Of a stretch of 64,000 nucleotides of DNA, positions 17,711-26,571 are shown piece by piece. Under the pieces are notes generated by a model. The model made no database searches. It saw only the letters and a program-made list of their open reading frames with translations, and had not been told where the DNA came from. The stretch lies in the NCBI RefSeq assembly GCF_000428045.1, contig NZ_ATZE01000011.1, positions 129,243 to 193,242 of the forward strand. The letters are read 5' to 3'. Numbering within the stretch: position 1 is the stretch's first letter; every line of letters starts with the position of its first letter. Made by a program: the position numbers and the translations under genes. This DNA comes from Sedimenticola selenatireducens DSM 17993. GTDB taxonomy: Bacteria > Pseudomonadota > Gammaproteobacteria > Chromatiales > Chromatiaceae.

Positions 17711-19765
17711 TTAGTTGTATTCAGGGAGACGGAAACCGGCAACCGATCGCTGCAGTTCATCCGCCATATCCGCCAAGGTTCCAATCGCCGCAGCCGTCTG
17801 GTTGGTGCCATCCGATGCCTGGGTGGTGATTTCCTGGATAACACTCATGGTGTCATTCACGCGGGCCGCTTCTTCCGACTGTGTCTGTGCGGTATCGGCA
17901 ACGCGCTGAATACGCTCGGAGATGTGATTCGAAACACTCTCGATCTCCTTCAACGCCTCACCGGCATCCTCAGCCAGTTGAGCACCGGTCACCACTTCGG
18001 TAGTGGTCGCTTCCATGGAAGAGACCGCCTCATTGGTATCGGCCTGAATGGTCTTCACCAGCGCTTCAATCTGCTTGGTTGCATTACCGGAACGTTCCGC
18101 GAGTCGCTGTACCTCGTCCGCAACCACCGCGAAACCACGACCGGCCTCGCCAGCCATCGCCGCCTGCATGGCTGCGTTCAAGGCCAGGATATTGGTCTGG
18201 TCGGCAATGTCATCAATCAGTTCCACGATATCGCCAATCTCCTGGGAGCTTTCACCCAGCCGCTTGATTCGTTTTGAAGTCTCCTGGATCTGCTCGCGGA
18301 TAGTGTCCATACCCTTGATGGTTTTCCGCACCGTCTCATTACCCTTGGCGGCAATGTCCACCGAGTGCTGTGCCACCGTTGCCGACTCGGTTGCCTCCTG
18401 GGACATCTGATCAATGGTCGATGCCATCTTGTTAATGGCGGTAGTTGCGGAGGTGATCTGGTCGGCTTGATGTTCACTCGCTTCCGCCAGGTGCATGGCG
18501 GTAGCACGGCTCTCCTGCGCAGACGTGGATACCTGTTCGGAAATCTCGTTAATGGTGGTTACCAGGCTGCGCAGCGCCTCGATAGCGTAGTTGATGGAGT
18601 CGGCGATGGCGCCGGTCACATCTTCGGTCACAGTCGCCGTCACCGTCAGGTCACCATCCGCCAGGTCACCCATCTCGTCCAGCAGTCGCAAAATAGCCTG
18701 CTGGTTTCGCTCATTCAGCTGATTACTTTCCACCTCACGTCGACGGGCGGTCAGCAGCAGCACATAACCGAGTGAGATGAGCATGGCAATGGAGAGACCA
18801 CCCAGCACCGCAATCAGTACCGGCCCCGCCTTGACGCCCATGATACTGATCAGCCCCGGGCTGTCGCCGTAGGCCTCTACCAGCCGTAGCGCTGCATCAT
18901 TCACCCGGTCAGATACCGAGGTCACCTGACCGGCTGCCTCGAGCGCCGGCAGCACTGCGGGAACCGTCTCGATGATCTCGTCCGCGTGATCATTGATTGA
19001 GCTGAACAGCATCGCCGCTTCACGCAGCTTCTGTACCACCCCGGGGTTGGTGATCTTGGCAATGCCCAGCGACTCACTACCCTCCAGCATGCCGTCGAGT
19101 ACCCGGCCCAGATGATCGGAGTCACGGCTGAACTGGTCGATGGCTGCCGCCGTCGCCTGGCCGCCCGCCAACACCTTATTCACGTTTTTATCGATACGTT
19201 CAGAGAGCATCAATTGGCGGGAGGCAATGGATATCTGTACCGGGTCCGCATTGGTTGCCACCAGATCGCTGACCACCTGTTCGGAAAGTTCCTGCAACTG
19301 CGGCATGAACTCGGTAATCACACTGATAAACTCCTGCACCGACAGAATGGCATCCCGGTTTGACAGGATGTCATCAGCATTCTGGCGCAACTCCAGCCAG
19401 GCGTTTTCAACTTCGCGCAACTGCGCAGAGACCGGTTCAGGCGAGGGCGGCAAATTCACCGCCGGGTCGCCCTGTTTCAACTCCGACATGATGCGTTCGA
19501 ACTTGTCCCGGGCTTCCCGCAACTGAGCGAAAGCCGCCTTGTTGCCAGCCGCCGCTGAGAGCGCGCTTTTGGCGATCTCCTGGGAGACCACGCGCTGCTC
19601 TTCAGAACGGATAATGTAGATTTCGTCATTGGCCGCCCATTTTGCCACATTGGCAAATGCCAGCAGTGTCACTAGCAGCGTGACCAGCAAGCCGATTGAC
19701 AGCACAACCACCAGCCTGTTTGAGGCCGCTCCACCACCTGTACGTCTGGTAACCCTGGTATTCAT
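17711..19765 (-). CDS. pilJ: Type IV pilus methyl-accepting chemotaxis receptor PilJ
   Basis: Receptor of the Pil-Chp system, 684 residues. A first membrane helix ([20 protein letters not shown], about residues 18-40) is followed by a periplasmic region of nearly 280 residues with helical PilJ-type repeats. A second helix lies near residue 320 ([20 protein letters not shown]), then a HAMP-like linker and the signalling coiled coil, with the conserved tip [20 protein letters not shown] and [18 protein letters not shown] at about 515-555. In the first of these, [11 protein letters not shown] replaces the more usual AIEAARAGE, as in other PilJ proteins. It sits between pilI and chpA; the pilK methyltransferase found here in Pseudomonas is absent. 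Confidence 0.95.
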   Translation of the reverse strand: MNTRVTRRTGGGAASNRLVVVLSIGLLVTLLVTLLAFANVAKWAANDEIYIIRSEEQRVVSQEIAKSALSAAAGNKAAFAQLREARDKFERIMSELKQGDPAVNLPPSPEPVSAQLREVENAWLELRQNADDILSNRDAILSVQEFISVITEFMPQLQELSEQVVSDLVATNADPVQISIASRQLMLSERIDKNVNKVLAGGQATAAAIDQFSRDSDHLGRVLDGMLEGSESLGIAKITNPGVVQKLREAAMLFSSINDHADEIIETVPAVLPALEAAGQVTSVSDRVNDAALRLVEAYGDSPGLISIMGVKAGPVLIAVLGGLSIAMLISLGYVLLLTARRREVESNQLNERNQQAILRLLDEMGDLADGDLTVTATVTEDVTGAIADSINYAIEALRSLVTTINEISEQVSTSAQESRATAMHLAEASEHQADQITSATTAINKMASTIDQMSQEATESATVAQHSVDIAAKGNETVRKTIKGMDTIREQIQETSKRIKRLGESSQEIGDIVELIDDIADQTNILALNAAMQAAMAGEAGRGFAVVADEVQRLAERSGNATKQIEALVKTIQADTNEAVSSMEATTTEVVTGAQLAEDAGEALKEIESVSNHISERIQRVADTAQTQSEEAARVNDTMSVIQEITTQASDGTNQTAAAIGTLADMADELQRSVAGFRLPEYN

Positions 19766-19883
19766 TTAGTCTCTCTCCCGCAAGAGGCTTGTTCTTGGAA
19801 GGTTTCCGTTGCCACAAAAGACAAAAGTTCACACACAGAAATCGCCTGGAAAAAAATCATCCTGGAATCCGCAGATACCAGGT

Positions 19884-20426
19884 TCATAGCGAAGCCACCC
19901 TGAACTCGGTGTTTTCCGCCAGCAGATTCATACTGAACACCGGCCTGACCGCGTCCTCAACCTGGTACGCACCCTGGACAAACTGCCGAATATACTCCGG
20001 CAGGATGGGAACCCCGGTGCGCTGCTCCTCAAGGAAGTGACGCATGCCCTGAACATTCCCTACCAACAATCCGGAATACACCCCCTGGTGATTGATGACC
20101 AGCACCCGGCTGCGCCGCCCGATCACTAACGGCGCCCCGCCCAGGAACTGCTGAAGATCAATAATCGGCAGCAGATTTCCACGAATATTCGCCATCCCGA
20201 GCAGCCAGGCCTGTGTACCGGGCACCTGGGTCAGCTCCTCCGGATAGTTGAGAATCTCCTTGACCTCCTGGAGCGGCGCAATCACACCCAGACCGGAAAT
20301 ACTGAACAGCACACCTTCCCAATACTGCTGAATCTTGTGCTTGGGCAGACCCACCGCATACTGGTGACTTCTGTTTTCGATAGTCTGCAGCAGCTGCAGC
20401 AGATCGGCCGATGTAGTTTCCGTCAT
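19884..20426 (-). CDS. pilI: CheW-like adaptor PilI
   Basis: A 180-residue CheW-domain protein: the segment VGLPKHKIQQYWEGVLFSIS leads into the CheW fold, with GTQAWLLGMANIRGNLLPII as the core motif. PilI links PilJ to ChpA. I chose the ATG at 20426 (MTETTSADLLQLL) because an AAGAAG site precedes it and pilH ends ten bases upstream. An in-frame ATG at 20447 would overlap pilH by 11 bases. About 120 bases separate it from pilJ. Confidence 0.92.
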   Translation of the reverse strand: MTETTSADLLQLLQTIENRSHQYAVGLPKHKIQQYWEGVLFSISGLGVIAPLQEVKEILNYPEELTQVPGTQAWLLGMANIRGNLLPIIDLQQFLGGAPLVIGRRSRVLVINHQGVYSGLLVGNVQGMRHFLEEQRTGVPILPEYIRQFVQGAYQVEDAVRPVFSMNLLAENTEFRVASL

Positions 20427-20436
20427 ATTCTTCTTA

Positions 20437-20859
20437 TCAGCCGGCAAGAATGTTCCTGATCTTACCGAGCAGATCCTCTGCCGCCACGGGTTTTACCACA
20501 TACTCTTTGGCACCCTGCCGCAATCCCCAAGCGCGATCAGTCTCCTGATCCTTCGTGGTCACCACGATAACCGGGATGTCCTGGGTCTCCGGCAACTTGC
20601 TGAGCTGACGCGTCGCCTGGAAACCGTTCAATCCCGGCATCACAACATCCATCAACACAAGATCAGGTCTTGATTCTTTTGCTGCTGCAACACCCGACTC
20701 GCCATCCGAGGCGGTAATCACCCTGTACCCGCCACTCTCAACAATCCCTTTAAGAATGTGCGTCTCCGTCGGGGAATCATCGACAATCAAAATGGTTGCA
20801 TCCACAGCAGCATTTTCACCGGATTGTTCTGCACTGTTTTTCTTAAAAAAACTTCTCAT
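20437..20859 (-). CDS. pilH: Twitching motility response regulator PilH
   Basis: A 140-residue single-domain CheY-like receiver. Residues 20-140 hold ATILIVDDSPTETHILKGIV with the acidic pair, the phosphorylated Asp in PDLVLMDVVMPGLNGFQATR, the switch Thr in VIVVTTKDQETDRAWGLRQG and the Lys in EYVVKPV. The first 18 residues (MRSFFKKNSAEQSGENAA) are a short polar extension. In Pseudomonas PilH antagonises PilG and promotes pilus retraction. The order pilG-pilH-pilI is kept here. Confidence 0.93.
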   Translation of the reverse strand: MRSFFKKNSAEQSGENAAVDATILIVDDSPTETHILKGIVESGGYRVITASDGESGVAAAKESRPDLVLMDVVMPGLNGFQATRQLSKLPETQDIPVIVVTTKDQETDRAWGLRQGAKEYVVKPVAAEDLLGKIRNILAG

Positions 20860-20907
20860 AATCTAATCTCTGCGGCTTTATTGGGATACGGGCTCAGGAG
20901 CGGCTCA

Positions 20908-21303
20908 TCAGGCGGCCCTGGCGATGTGTTTTCGAATGGCACCCAGTAGCTCATCTTTGGTAAACGGTTTGGTAAGATACTCCTCGGAGCCGACAATGCG
21001 TCCCCGGGCACGATCAAACAGGCCATCTTTGGAAGAGAGCATGATGACCGGGGTCTTTTTGAACTCACTGTTATGCTTGATAAGGGCACAGGTCTGATAG
21101 CCGTCCAGACGCGGCATCATGATATCCACGAAGATGATATCCGGATTGGTGTCAGCGATTACCGAAAGCGCCTCGAAACCGTCATTGGCGGTGAACACCT
21201 CACACCCGGCTTTTTTCAGCAGGCTCTCGGCGGTCCTGCGAATTGTCTTGCTATCATCGATGACCATCACCTTCCGACCGGAGATATCGACATCTTCATT
21301 CAT
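20908..21303 (-). CDS. pilG: Twitching motility response regulator PilG
   Basis: A 131-residue CheY-like receiver: KVMVIDDSKTIRRTAESLLK, the phosphorylated Asp in DIIFVDIMMPRLDGYQTCAL, the Ser of VIMLSSKDGLFDRARGRIVG and Lys in EYLTKPFTKDELLGAIRKHI. I start at the ATG at 21303 (MNEDVDISGRK), preceded by AAGGAAG; the frame is open 31 codons further up but without a site. PilG drives pilus extension through PilB in Pseudomonas. It is the first gene of the operon. Confidence 0.94.
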   Translation of the reverse strand: MNEDVDISGRKVMVIDDSKTIRRTAESLLKKAGCEVFTANDGFEALSVIADTNPDIIFVDIMMPRLDGYQTCALIKHNSEFKKTPVIMLSSKDGLFDRARGRIVGSEEYLTKPFTKDELLGAIRKHIARAA

Positions 21304-21412
21304 TACCCAGCTTCCTTTGATTCGCACAACCCTTGGTATGGACGATACAGCACCGTCCCTGCCGTTGGCCGCGGTGATATATTTACCCATCCGCATCCAA
21401 CAGGGATCACAT

Positions 21413-22141
21413 TCAATTTACCGTGGTCAGTCCCCACAACTGCCAGAGCTGCATCCCACCACGATAGTAATATATCTTTTCTGCCGGATAACCCACTGCC
21501 AGCAAGCCGCGAATTGCCCTGGGTGATTGCCCGCATTCAGGACCGTTACACCAGAGCACCAGTTCCTTGCAGTCGGTGAAGTCCCACTTGTCCGTCATAT
21601 GTTCGGCGTCCAGCACACCCCACTGCTCCAGTGTCTGCGTCAGCGCCCCGACCGGCTCCCTCTGCTTGGCGCCGAACAACAATAGCGCCTCTACCATTTC
21701 TATGTCTTCGACGTCTTTACTCAAATCTGTAAAGGGAATATTGATCGATCCAGGAATGGTACCCTTGGCGTACCACTCCGGTGTTCTGGCGTCGATCAGG
21801 AGTCCCAGACCATCCCGCAACTGATTCTCCATAAAGTGAAAAACTTCAATTTCACCGATCGTCTTGACCGACTGATCCACTTCCATCGGTCCGATGCAGA
21901 ACGGCGGGCAAGGCCGGGCGGTCTTGGCGTAGTAGCCGCGCAGTTCATAATCAGGGTCCTGCACCCGCTGTACCTTGACCGAACGACCTTTGTGAATCAC
22001 ATGAAGATAGGGCTTTCCCTTGTAGAGCATGATCGCGCCATCATCCGCGCCCACCTTCACTTCATCTTCGGCACCAAACCCCGTCCCCGCCGCCAGCGAC
22101 AGGACAGCAAAAACGGCCAGAAAGACCATTAACTTCCTCAT
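21413..22141 (-). CDS. Secreted rhodanese-like protein
   Basis: A 242-residue protein with a signal peptide (MRKLMVFLAVFAVLSLAAGT, cleavage likely after GFGAED begins). The C-terminal half is a rhodanese domain: GLLIDARTPEWYAKGTIPGS and INIPFTDL, then the active-site segment LVLWCNGPECGQSPRAI, with the candidate sulfur-carrying Cys followed by a second Cys five residues later. The middle part has CPPFCIGPM, another Cys pair. Periplasmic rhodaneses with a CNGPxCGQS loop are frequent in sulfur-metabolising proteobacteria, as I recall; the sulfur donor and acceptor are unknown. The gene lies just upstream of pilG in the same direction, about 110 bases away. Confidence 0.87.
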   Translation of the reverse strand: MRKLMVFLAVFAVLSLAAGTGFGAEDEVKVGADDGAIMLYKGKPYLHVIHKGRSVKVQRVQDPDYELRGYYAKTARPCPPFCIGPMEVDQSVKTIGEIEVFHFMENQLRDGLGLLIDARTPEWYAKGTIPGSINIPFTDLSKDVEDIEMVEALLLFGAKQREPVGALTQTLEQWGVLDAEHMTDKWDFTDCKELVLWCNGPECGQSPRAIRGLLAVGYPAEKIYYYRGGMQLWQLWGLTTVN

Positions 22142-22260
22142 ACATTACCCCCATTGAGACCTGCTATCTGACGTAGCTTAATTATTGAAACTTCACTGTT
22201 ACTTTCAGCTGTATCGTCCGGTTATCGTCTAACCTGAATATTTTTTTTCTGTTTTTGCCA

Positions 22261-22635
22261 TCATCGATGCAGAAAACGATCCATGATCTTTTTTCTCAGC
22301 TCAGAAATAGTCGCGCCGGATTGATACTCCTGATATATCTCTTCCTGGCTGCTAGGTCCCAGCTTGCTGTAAAACACAGCGCTGCCGGCATATTTTTCCT
22401 TCAACTCACTCTCAAAGGATTCACGGGAAAGTCGGTCACCCGCCACCTCTGCGGAAGCCACGCCTGCGGCAGGCTTGTCAACCTTGCCAGCCTCCTGTTG
22501 AAGAGCGCTCAGATAATCATCTTCTCCGGCCGCACTCACTGAGAACGAGATCACAAAACCGAAAATCACCCGGCAGGACCAGCGCAGTGTCGGGACAACC
22601 CGGCCTGTTTCACCACGAAATTGCCACATCCTCAT
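22261..22635 (-). CDS. Small secreted hypothetical protein
   Basis: 124 residues with an N-terminal hydrophobic stretch (VIFGFVISFSVSAAGEDDYL) typical of a signal peptide with an AxA-like end. The mature part is charged and helical: QQEAGKVDKPAAGVASAEVA, then SRESFESELKEKYAGSAVFY and a final SELRKKIMDRFLHR. I do not recognise the family. A GGAGG sequence lies 11 bases before the ATG at 22635, slightly far. It lies between the rhodanese gene and the divergent gshB, so its place may hint at the pilus cluster, but nothing shows this. Confidence 0.6.
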   Translation of the reverse strand: MRMWQFRGETGRVVPTLRWSCRVIFGFVISFSVSAAGEDDYLSALQQEAGKVDKPAAGVASAEVAGDRLSRESFESELKEKYAGSAVFYSKLGPSSQEEIYQEYQSGATISELRKKIMDRFLHR

Positions 22636-22902
22636 AACACATCACACCTCCCAAACCACACATACACTAGAGATTCAAAATCCCACGCCTGACAGCCTTT
22701 CATTGCCCTCAAACGCCCATTCCATTGGGTGTAATTGTAATAATCGGGTCCCTGTATGAATCTGATTTTTTCTAGCCATGGCGCTTTATTACGATCATAA
22801 CCTGAGAGAAAATAGCAACAGATAACCCCCACTGCAACCATGAAAAAGGAAAGTTGCCACAAGGTCGCCGACAAACAGACCGTCCTCGGGTATTATTGGA
22901 AA

Positions 22903-23853
22903 ATGACTATTACTCTCGGTGTCGTGATGGATCCGATTGATTCCATCAACATAAAAAAAGACAGCACCTTTGCCATGCTGCTGGAAGCCCAGCGACGTGG
23001 CTGGGGGGTGCGATACATGGAGCAGCAGGATCTGTATCTGGACAACGACCGGGCCTGTGCCCGGGTCCGGACTCTGCTGGTTGAAGAGAATCCCCAGGAG
23101 TGGTTCCGTTTTGTAGGTGATGAAACTATCCCACTGGATGAACTTGATGTCATCTTGATGCGCAAAGACCCACCTTTCGACATGGACTATATCTACTCCA
23201 CTTATCTGCTGGAGAAAGCGGAAGAGCGTGGTGTATTGATCGTCAATCACCCGGCCAGCCTGCGAGACTGTAACGAGAAGCTGTTTACCGCCTGGTTTCC
23301 CCAGTGCTGCACACCTACTCTGGTCACCAGCAATCGGGAACGAATTCTTCGCTTCATGGAGCAGCAGAAAGACATTATTCTCAAGCCACTGGACGGGATG
23401 GGCGGCAGCTCGATTTTCCGCATACGCCAGGGAGATCCCAATGCCAATGTGATTATCGAAACCCTGACCAGCCACGGCAAACGGCTCAGCATGGCGCAAC
23501 GCTTCGTACCCGAGATCAGTCAGGGCGACAAACGCATTCTGATGGTGGATGGCGAGCCGGTTCCCTATGCCCTGGCGCGAATCCCCAAGCCGGGTGAAAC
23601 CAGAGGCAATCTGGCGGCCGGCGGCACCGGCCAGGGTATTCCGCTGTCAGAACAGGATCGCTGGATTGCCCTTCAGGTAGGCCCCAGCCTGAGGCAGCGT
23701 GGCATACTGTTCGCAGGACTGGATGTAATCGGTGATTATCTTACCGAGATCAACATCACCAGCCCGACCTGTATCCGCGAACTGGATAGCCAGTTCGGAC
23801 TCAATATCAGCGCCCAACTGATGGATCGTATTGAAGAGAAATTGGCTGCATGA
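22903..23853 (+). CDS. gshB: Glutathione synthetase
   Basis: ATP-grasp enzyme joining glycine to gamma-glutamylcysteine. From the ATG at 22903 it has 316 residues, matching the E. coli enzyme. Motifs: TLGVVMDPIDSINIKKDSTF at the N-terminus (family signature), VILMRKDPPFDMDYIYSTYL, the ATP-grasp segments DIILKPLDGMGGSSIFR and YALARIPKPGETRGNLAAGG, and the metal-binding INITSPTCIREL. An upstream in-frame ATG at 22840 adds 21 residues without family resemblance. The stop overlaps apbE by four bases, starting a run of closely coupled genes. Confidence 0.97.
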   Translation: MTITLGVVMDPIDSINIKKDSTFAMLLEAQRRGWGVRYMEQQDLYLDNDRACARVRTLLVEENPQEWFRFVGDETIPLDELDVILMRKDPPFDMDYIYSTYLLEKAEERGVLIVNHPASLRDCNEKLFTAWFPQCCTPTLVTSNRERILRFMEQQKDIILKPLDGMGGSSIFRIRQGDPNANVIIETLTSHGKRLSMAQRFVPEISQGDKRILMVDGEPVPYALARIPKPGETRGNLAAGGTGQGIPLSEQDRWIALQVGPSLRQRGILFAGLDVIGDYLTEINITSPTCIRELDSQFGLNISAQLMDRIEEKLAA

Positions 23854-24905
23854 AGTGTCTGAAAACCGTTGCCTGGCTGATATTACTGCTACTCCTGACC
23901 GGCTGCGACACGCCCCCCCCGATCTACAAGGGAAAATTCCTGGCCTTTGGCACCCTGGTGGACATCTCTATCGCCGGACTGCCTGAGCGGGAGGCCCAGG
24001 CCGCCACCGACATCATAGAAGATGACTTCAAGCGCATGCACCGCTCCTGGCACGCCTGGGATCCGGGCCCGCTGGGTCGGGTCAATCGACTGATTCAGAC
24101 CGGCGAGACCTTTTCCGCGCCGCCTTCCGTGCTGCCGTTGATCAAACACGGCATCAGGTTGTCAGACAAAAGCAATGGCCTGTTCAATCCGGCCATTGGC
24201 CAATTGATCGATTTATGGGGTTTTCACAGCAACGATCCGAACGGACATCGCCCTCCGCCACAGGCAGCCATTGACCGGATGCTGGCTGACGCACCAAAGA
24301 TGAGCGACCTGCAGCTGGACGGTATACAGATGCGCAGCAACAATCCCTCGGTCAAACTGGATTTTGGCGCCTTCGGGAAAGGCTACGGAATTGATCTCGC
24401 CATGGAGCACCTGAAAGAGCTGGGCATTCAAAACGCCATTCTTAATGCTGGCGGAGACCTGCGGGCGATAGGCAACAAGAACGGTGAGCCCTGGCGCATC
24501 GCCATACGTCACCCGAGCGGTGAGGGTGTGCTGGGCGTTATAGAGACAAAGGGGAGTGAAAGTATCTTCACCTCGGGCGACTACGAGCGAAATTTCACCT
24601 GGGAGGGCAAACGCTATCACCACATCATTGACCCCAGAACCGGCTATCCTGCCATCGGCACCCGCTCGGTGACCGTGATCCATGATGACGCCACCACGGC
24701 GGATGCGGCCGCTACCGCCCTGTTTATTGCCGGCCCCTCAAACTGGTATGAGATCGCCCAGCGCATGGGAATAGGCTATGTACTACTGGTCGACTCGGAC
24801 GGCATCCTGCACATGAACCCGGCGATGCAGGAACGGGTTGAACTGACCGACAATAGCTACACCATCAAGCTGAGCCCCCCGCTCACAACGAAACCCGGAC
24901 ATTGA
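23850..24905 (+). CDS. apbE: FAD:protein FMN transferase (ApbE lipoprotein)
   Basis: Attaches FMN covalently to threonine of periplasm-facing flavoproteins such as Nqr and Rnf subunits. 351 residues. The N-terminus is a lipoprotein signal (VAWLILLLLLTGCDTPPP; lipobox LTGC). The body contains FGTLVDISIAG, SDKSNGLFNPAIGQLIDLWG, the FAD-binding KLDFGAFGKGYGIDLAMEHL, NAGGDLRAIG and the metal/FAD motif YHHIIDPRTGYPA, plus TTADAAATALFI. It overlaps gshB (ATGA) and nearly touches tonB, so it is an insertion into the otherwise conserved gshB-tonB pair. Its target flavoprotein is not in the window. Confidence 0.95.
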   Translation: MKCLKTVAWLILLLLLTGCDTPPPIYKGKFLAFGTLVDISIAGLPEREAQAATDIIEDDFKRMHRSWHAWDPGPLGRVNRLIQTGETFSAPPSVLPLIKHGIRLSDKSNGLFNPAIGQLIDLWGFHSNDPNGHRPPPQAAIDRMLADAPKMSDLQLDGIQMRSNNPSVKLDFGAFGKGYGIDLAMEHLKELGIQNAILNAGGDLRAIGNKNGEPWRIAIRHPSGEGVLGVIETKGSESIFTSGDYERNFTWEGKRYHHIIDPRTGYPAIGTRSVTVIHDDATTADAAATALFIAGPSNWYEIAQRMGIGYVLLVDSDGILHMNPAMQERVELTDNSYTIKLSPPLTTKPGH

Positions 24906-24919
24906 CCGGCCAAGGCATA

Positions 24920-25819
24920 ATGAAGCGTTCCGGCATAATCACCTCGATAGACCGACTGGGACTAACGCTGTTCGTGGCGGTCACCCTGCATGCCATCATC
25001 ATTCTGGGCATCAGCTTCACCCTGGAGACACCGAAAAAGCCCCCCACACCTGATCGTACCCTGGAGATCATGGTGGTGCAGAATCCCAAAAAACCCGAGA
25101 TAAAAAAGCCGATAGAGAAGGCAGACTTTCTTGCCCAGTCCAGCCACGAGGGCGGCGGAGACCAGACCGAGAAGGTACGTCCCAAAACCGAGATAACGCC
25201 TCCAACACCACCCCAGCGGCGGGAGCAGGTCCAGGCGGCACCTACATCACCACCGACACCCGAAACAACGGCAAAAAAACCCAGGAAGGTGCTTACCCGG
25301 CAACAGCCGACAGAACAGAAGATCGAAACCACGCCCAAGCAGCAGCCGAAGCCGTCCACACCAAAAAAGGTGACCGCGGCACAGTTGCTGGCCAGCACCA
25401 ACCAGGAGATCACCCGGCTGACCGCCGAACTGGACAAAAAAACCAAGGCCTACGCCAAGCGCCCGCGCCGCAAAACCCTTATGGCAAGCACCCAGGAGTA
25501 CAAATATGCCAGTTACCTGGATGCCTGGCGACGCAAGGTGGAGCGGGTCGGCAACCTGAACTATCCGGATGAGGCGAAACGGCGCAAGCTGTATGGCAAC
25601 CTGGTACTGCACGTGGCGATTCGCCCCGATGGTAGCGTCAGGGCAATCAATGTGCGCAAATCCTCAGGGCACAAGCTGCTGGATGACGCGGCCATCCGCA
25701 TTGTCAAGCTCTCCGCCCCGTTCGCCCCCTTTCCGGCCGAGATCAGAAAAGAGACCGATATCCTCGATATCATCCGTACCTGGCAGTTCCGCAACAACGA
25801 CCAACTTTTTTCAAAATAG
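24920..25819 (+). CDS. tonB: TonB-family energy transducer
   Basis: 299 residues from the ATG at 24920, which has AAGG upstream; a TTG at 24902 is a less likely start. One N-terminal membrane helix (LTLFVAVTLHAIIILGISFT) is followed by a Pro/Lys-rich periplasmic spacer (about residues 40-155) with many PTPP and KKP steps. The C-terminal TonB domain starts about residue 195: YASYLDAWRRKVERVGNLNY, then YGNLVLHVAIRPDGSVRAIN and DILDIIRTWQF. It passes proton-motive energy to outer-membrane transporters or secretins. In Pseudomonas a tonB gene lies in this same place between gshB and algH. Confidence 0.92.
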   Translation: MKRSGIITSIDRLGLTLFVAVTLHAIIILGISFTLETPKKPPTPDRTLEIMVVQNPKKPEIKKPIEKADFLAQSSHEGGGDQTEKVRPKTEITPPTPPQRREQVQAAPTSPPTPETTAKKPRKVLTRQQPTEQKIETTPKQQPKPSTPKKVTAAQLLASTNQEITRLTAELDKKTKAYAKRPRRKTLMASTQEYKYASYLDAWRRKVERVGNLNYPDEAKRRKLYGNLVLHVAIRPDGSVRAINVRKSSGHKLLDDAAIRIVKLSAPFAPFPAEIRKETDILDIIRTWQFRNNDQLFSK

Positions 25820-25863
25820 TATCCGCTGGTGGTTGCGGAGCACACCCCCGCATCCGATACTAT
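25816..25863. repeat. Nested inverted repeat between tonB and yqgE
   Basis: ATAGTATC (25816-25823) and GATACTAT (25856-25863) form a perfect 8-bp dyad, with an inner TGCGG/CCGCA pair (25834-25838, 25848-25852). The left arm contains the tonB stop codon and the right arm ends six bases before the yqgE start. It could fold in the transcript and expose or hide the yqgE start. It lacks a T tract, so it is not a usual terminator. Confidence 0.4.
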
Positions 25864-25869
25864 ATAGCC

Positions 25870-26433
25870 ATGAGCAACCCTGAATCCCTGACCAACCAGT
25901 TTCTCATCGCCATGCCGGGGCTGGATGATGCCAACTTTCACCACACCGTGACCTATCTCTGTCAGCACGGACTTGAGGGCGCCATGGGTATAGTCATCAA
26001 CCGACCTTCCGGTTTGCGCCTCAATGACATTCTCGAACAGCTTGAGATCAGTGACAGCGCCCTGCCATCTGCCGAACAGCCGATCTATATAGGCGGGCCG
26101 GTACAGACTGACCGCGGTTTCGTGCTGCACACCAGCGGAGGCGAGTGGGATTCAACACTGCAAATCACCTCTACCATCAGCATCACCACCTCTCGGGACA
26201 TCCTGGATGCCATCGCCAAGGGCAAGGGACCGGAAAAGTCCCTGATCGCTCTCGGTTACGCCGGTTGGGGAGTAGGTCAACTGGAACAGGAGATGAGTGC
26301 CAACGCCTGGCTGAACGGGCCGGCGCCGGAGAATGTGCTGTTTGATCTGCCGGCGGAGGCGCGCTGGGAAGCCGCCGCAAAAGCTCTCGGGATTGACCTG
26401 AACCTGCTGTCGGGTGAAGCCGGGCATGCCTAG
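25870..26433 (+). CDS. yqgE: YqgE/AlgH family protein
   Basis: 187 residues of the UPF0301 family, typical in length. N-terminal SLTNQFLIAMPGLDDANFHH and TVTYLCQHGLEGAMGIVINR, then PIYIGGPVQTDRGFVLH and LIALGYAGWGVGQLEQEM are the family's conserved blocks. The biochemical role is not settled; in Pseudomonas (AlgH) it affects alginate and quorum-related phenotypes. The structure is known, the substrate is not. The order tonB-yqgE-ruvX-pyrR is conserved in gammaproteobacteria. Confidence 0.95.
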   Translation: MSNPESLTNQFLIAMPGLDDANFHHTVTYLCQHGLEGAMGIVINRPSGLRLNDILEQLEISDSALPSAEQPIYIGGPVQTDRGFVLHTSGGEWDSTLQITSTISITTSRDILDAIAKGKGPEKSLIALGYAGWGVGQLEQEMSANAWLNGPAPENVLFDLPAEARWEAAAKALGIDLNLLSGEAGHA

Positions 26434-26571
26434 GAACCCGGCCGATTTCAAACTGACCCACCCGGTTCAGGATTCCCGCTCCGCAGTTGATCCCCTATCT
26501 CCGGGGCCGCATGGAATTTTCGGCAGTCATTCAGACGCCTGCCGAACTGCACGCTGATCCAGCGCGAAAAA

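Noticed and set aside
22632..22874. 80-residue minus-strand frame (TTG start) upstream of the small secreted gene, overlapping it by ATGA
   Set aside because: The overlap and a GAGGA site make it tempting, but only the hydrophobic N-terminal stretch looks protein-like, the rest is of no recognisable type, and it fills the promoter region of the divergent gshB.
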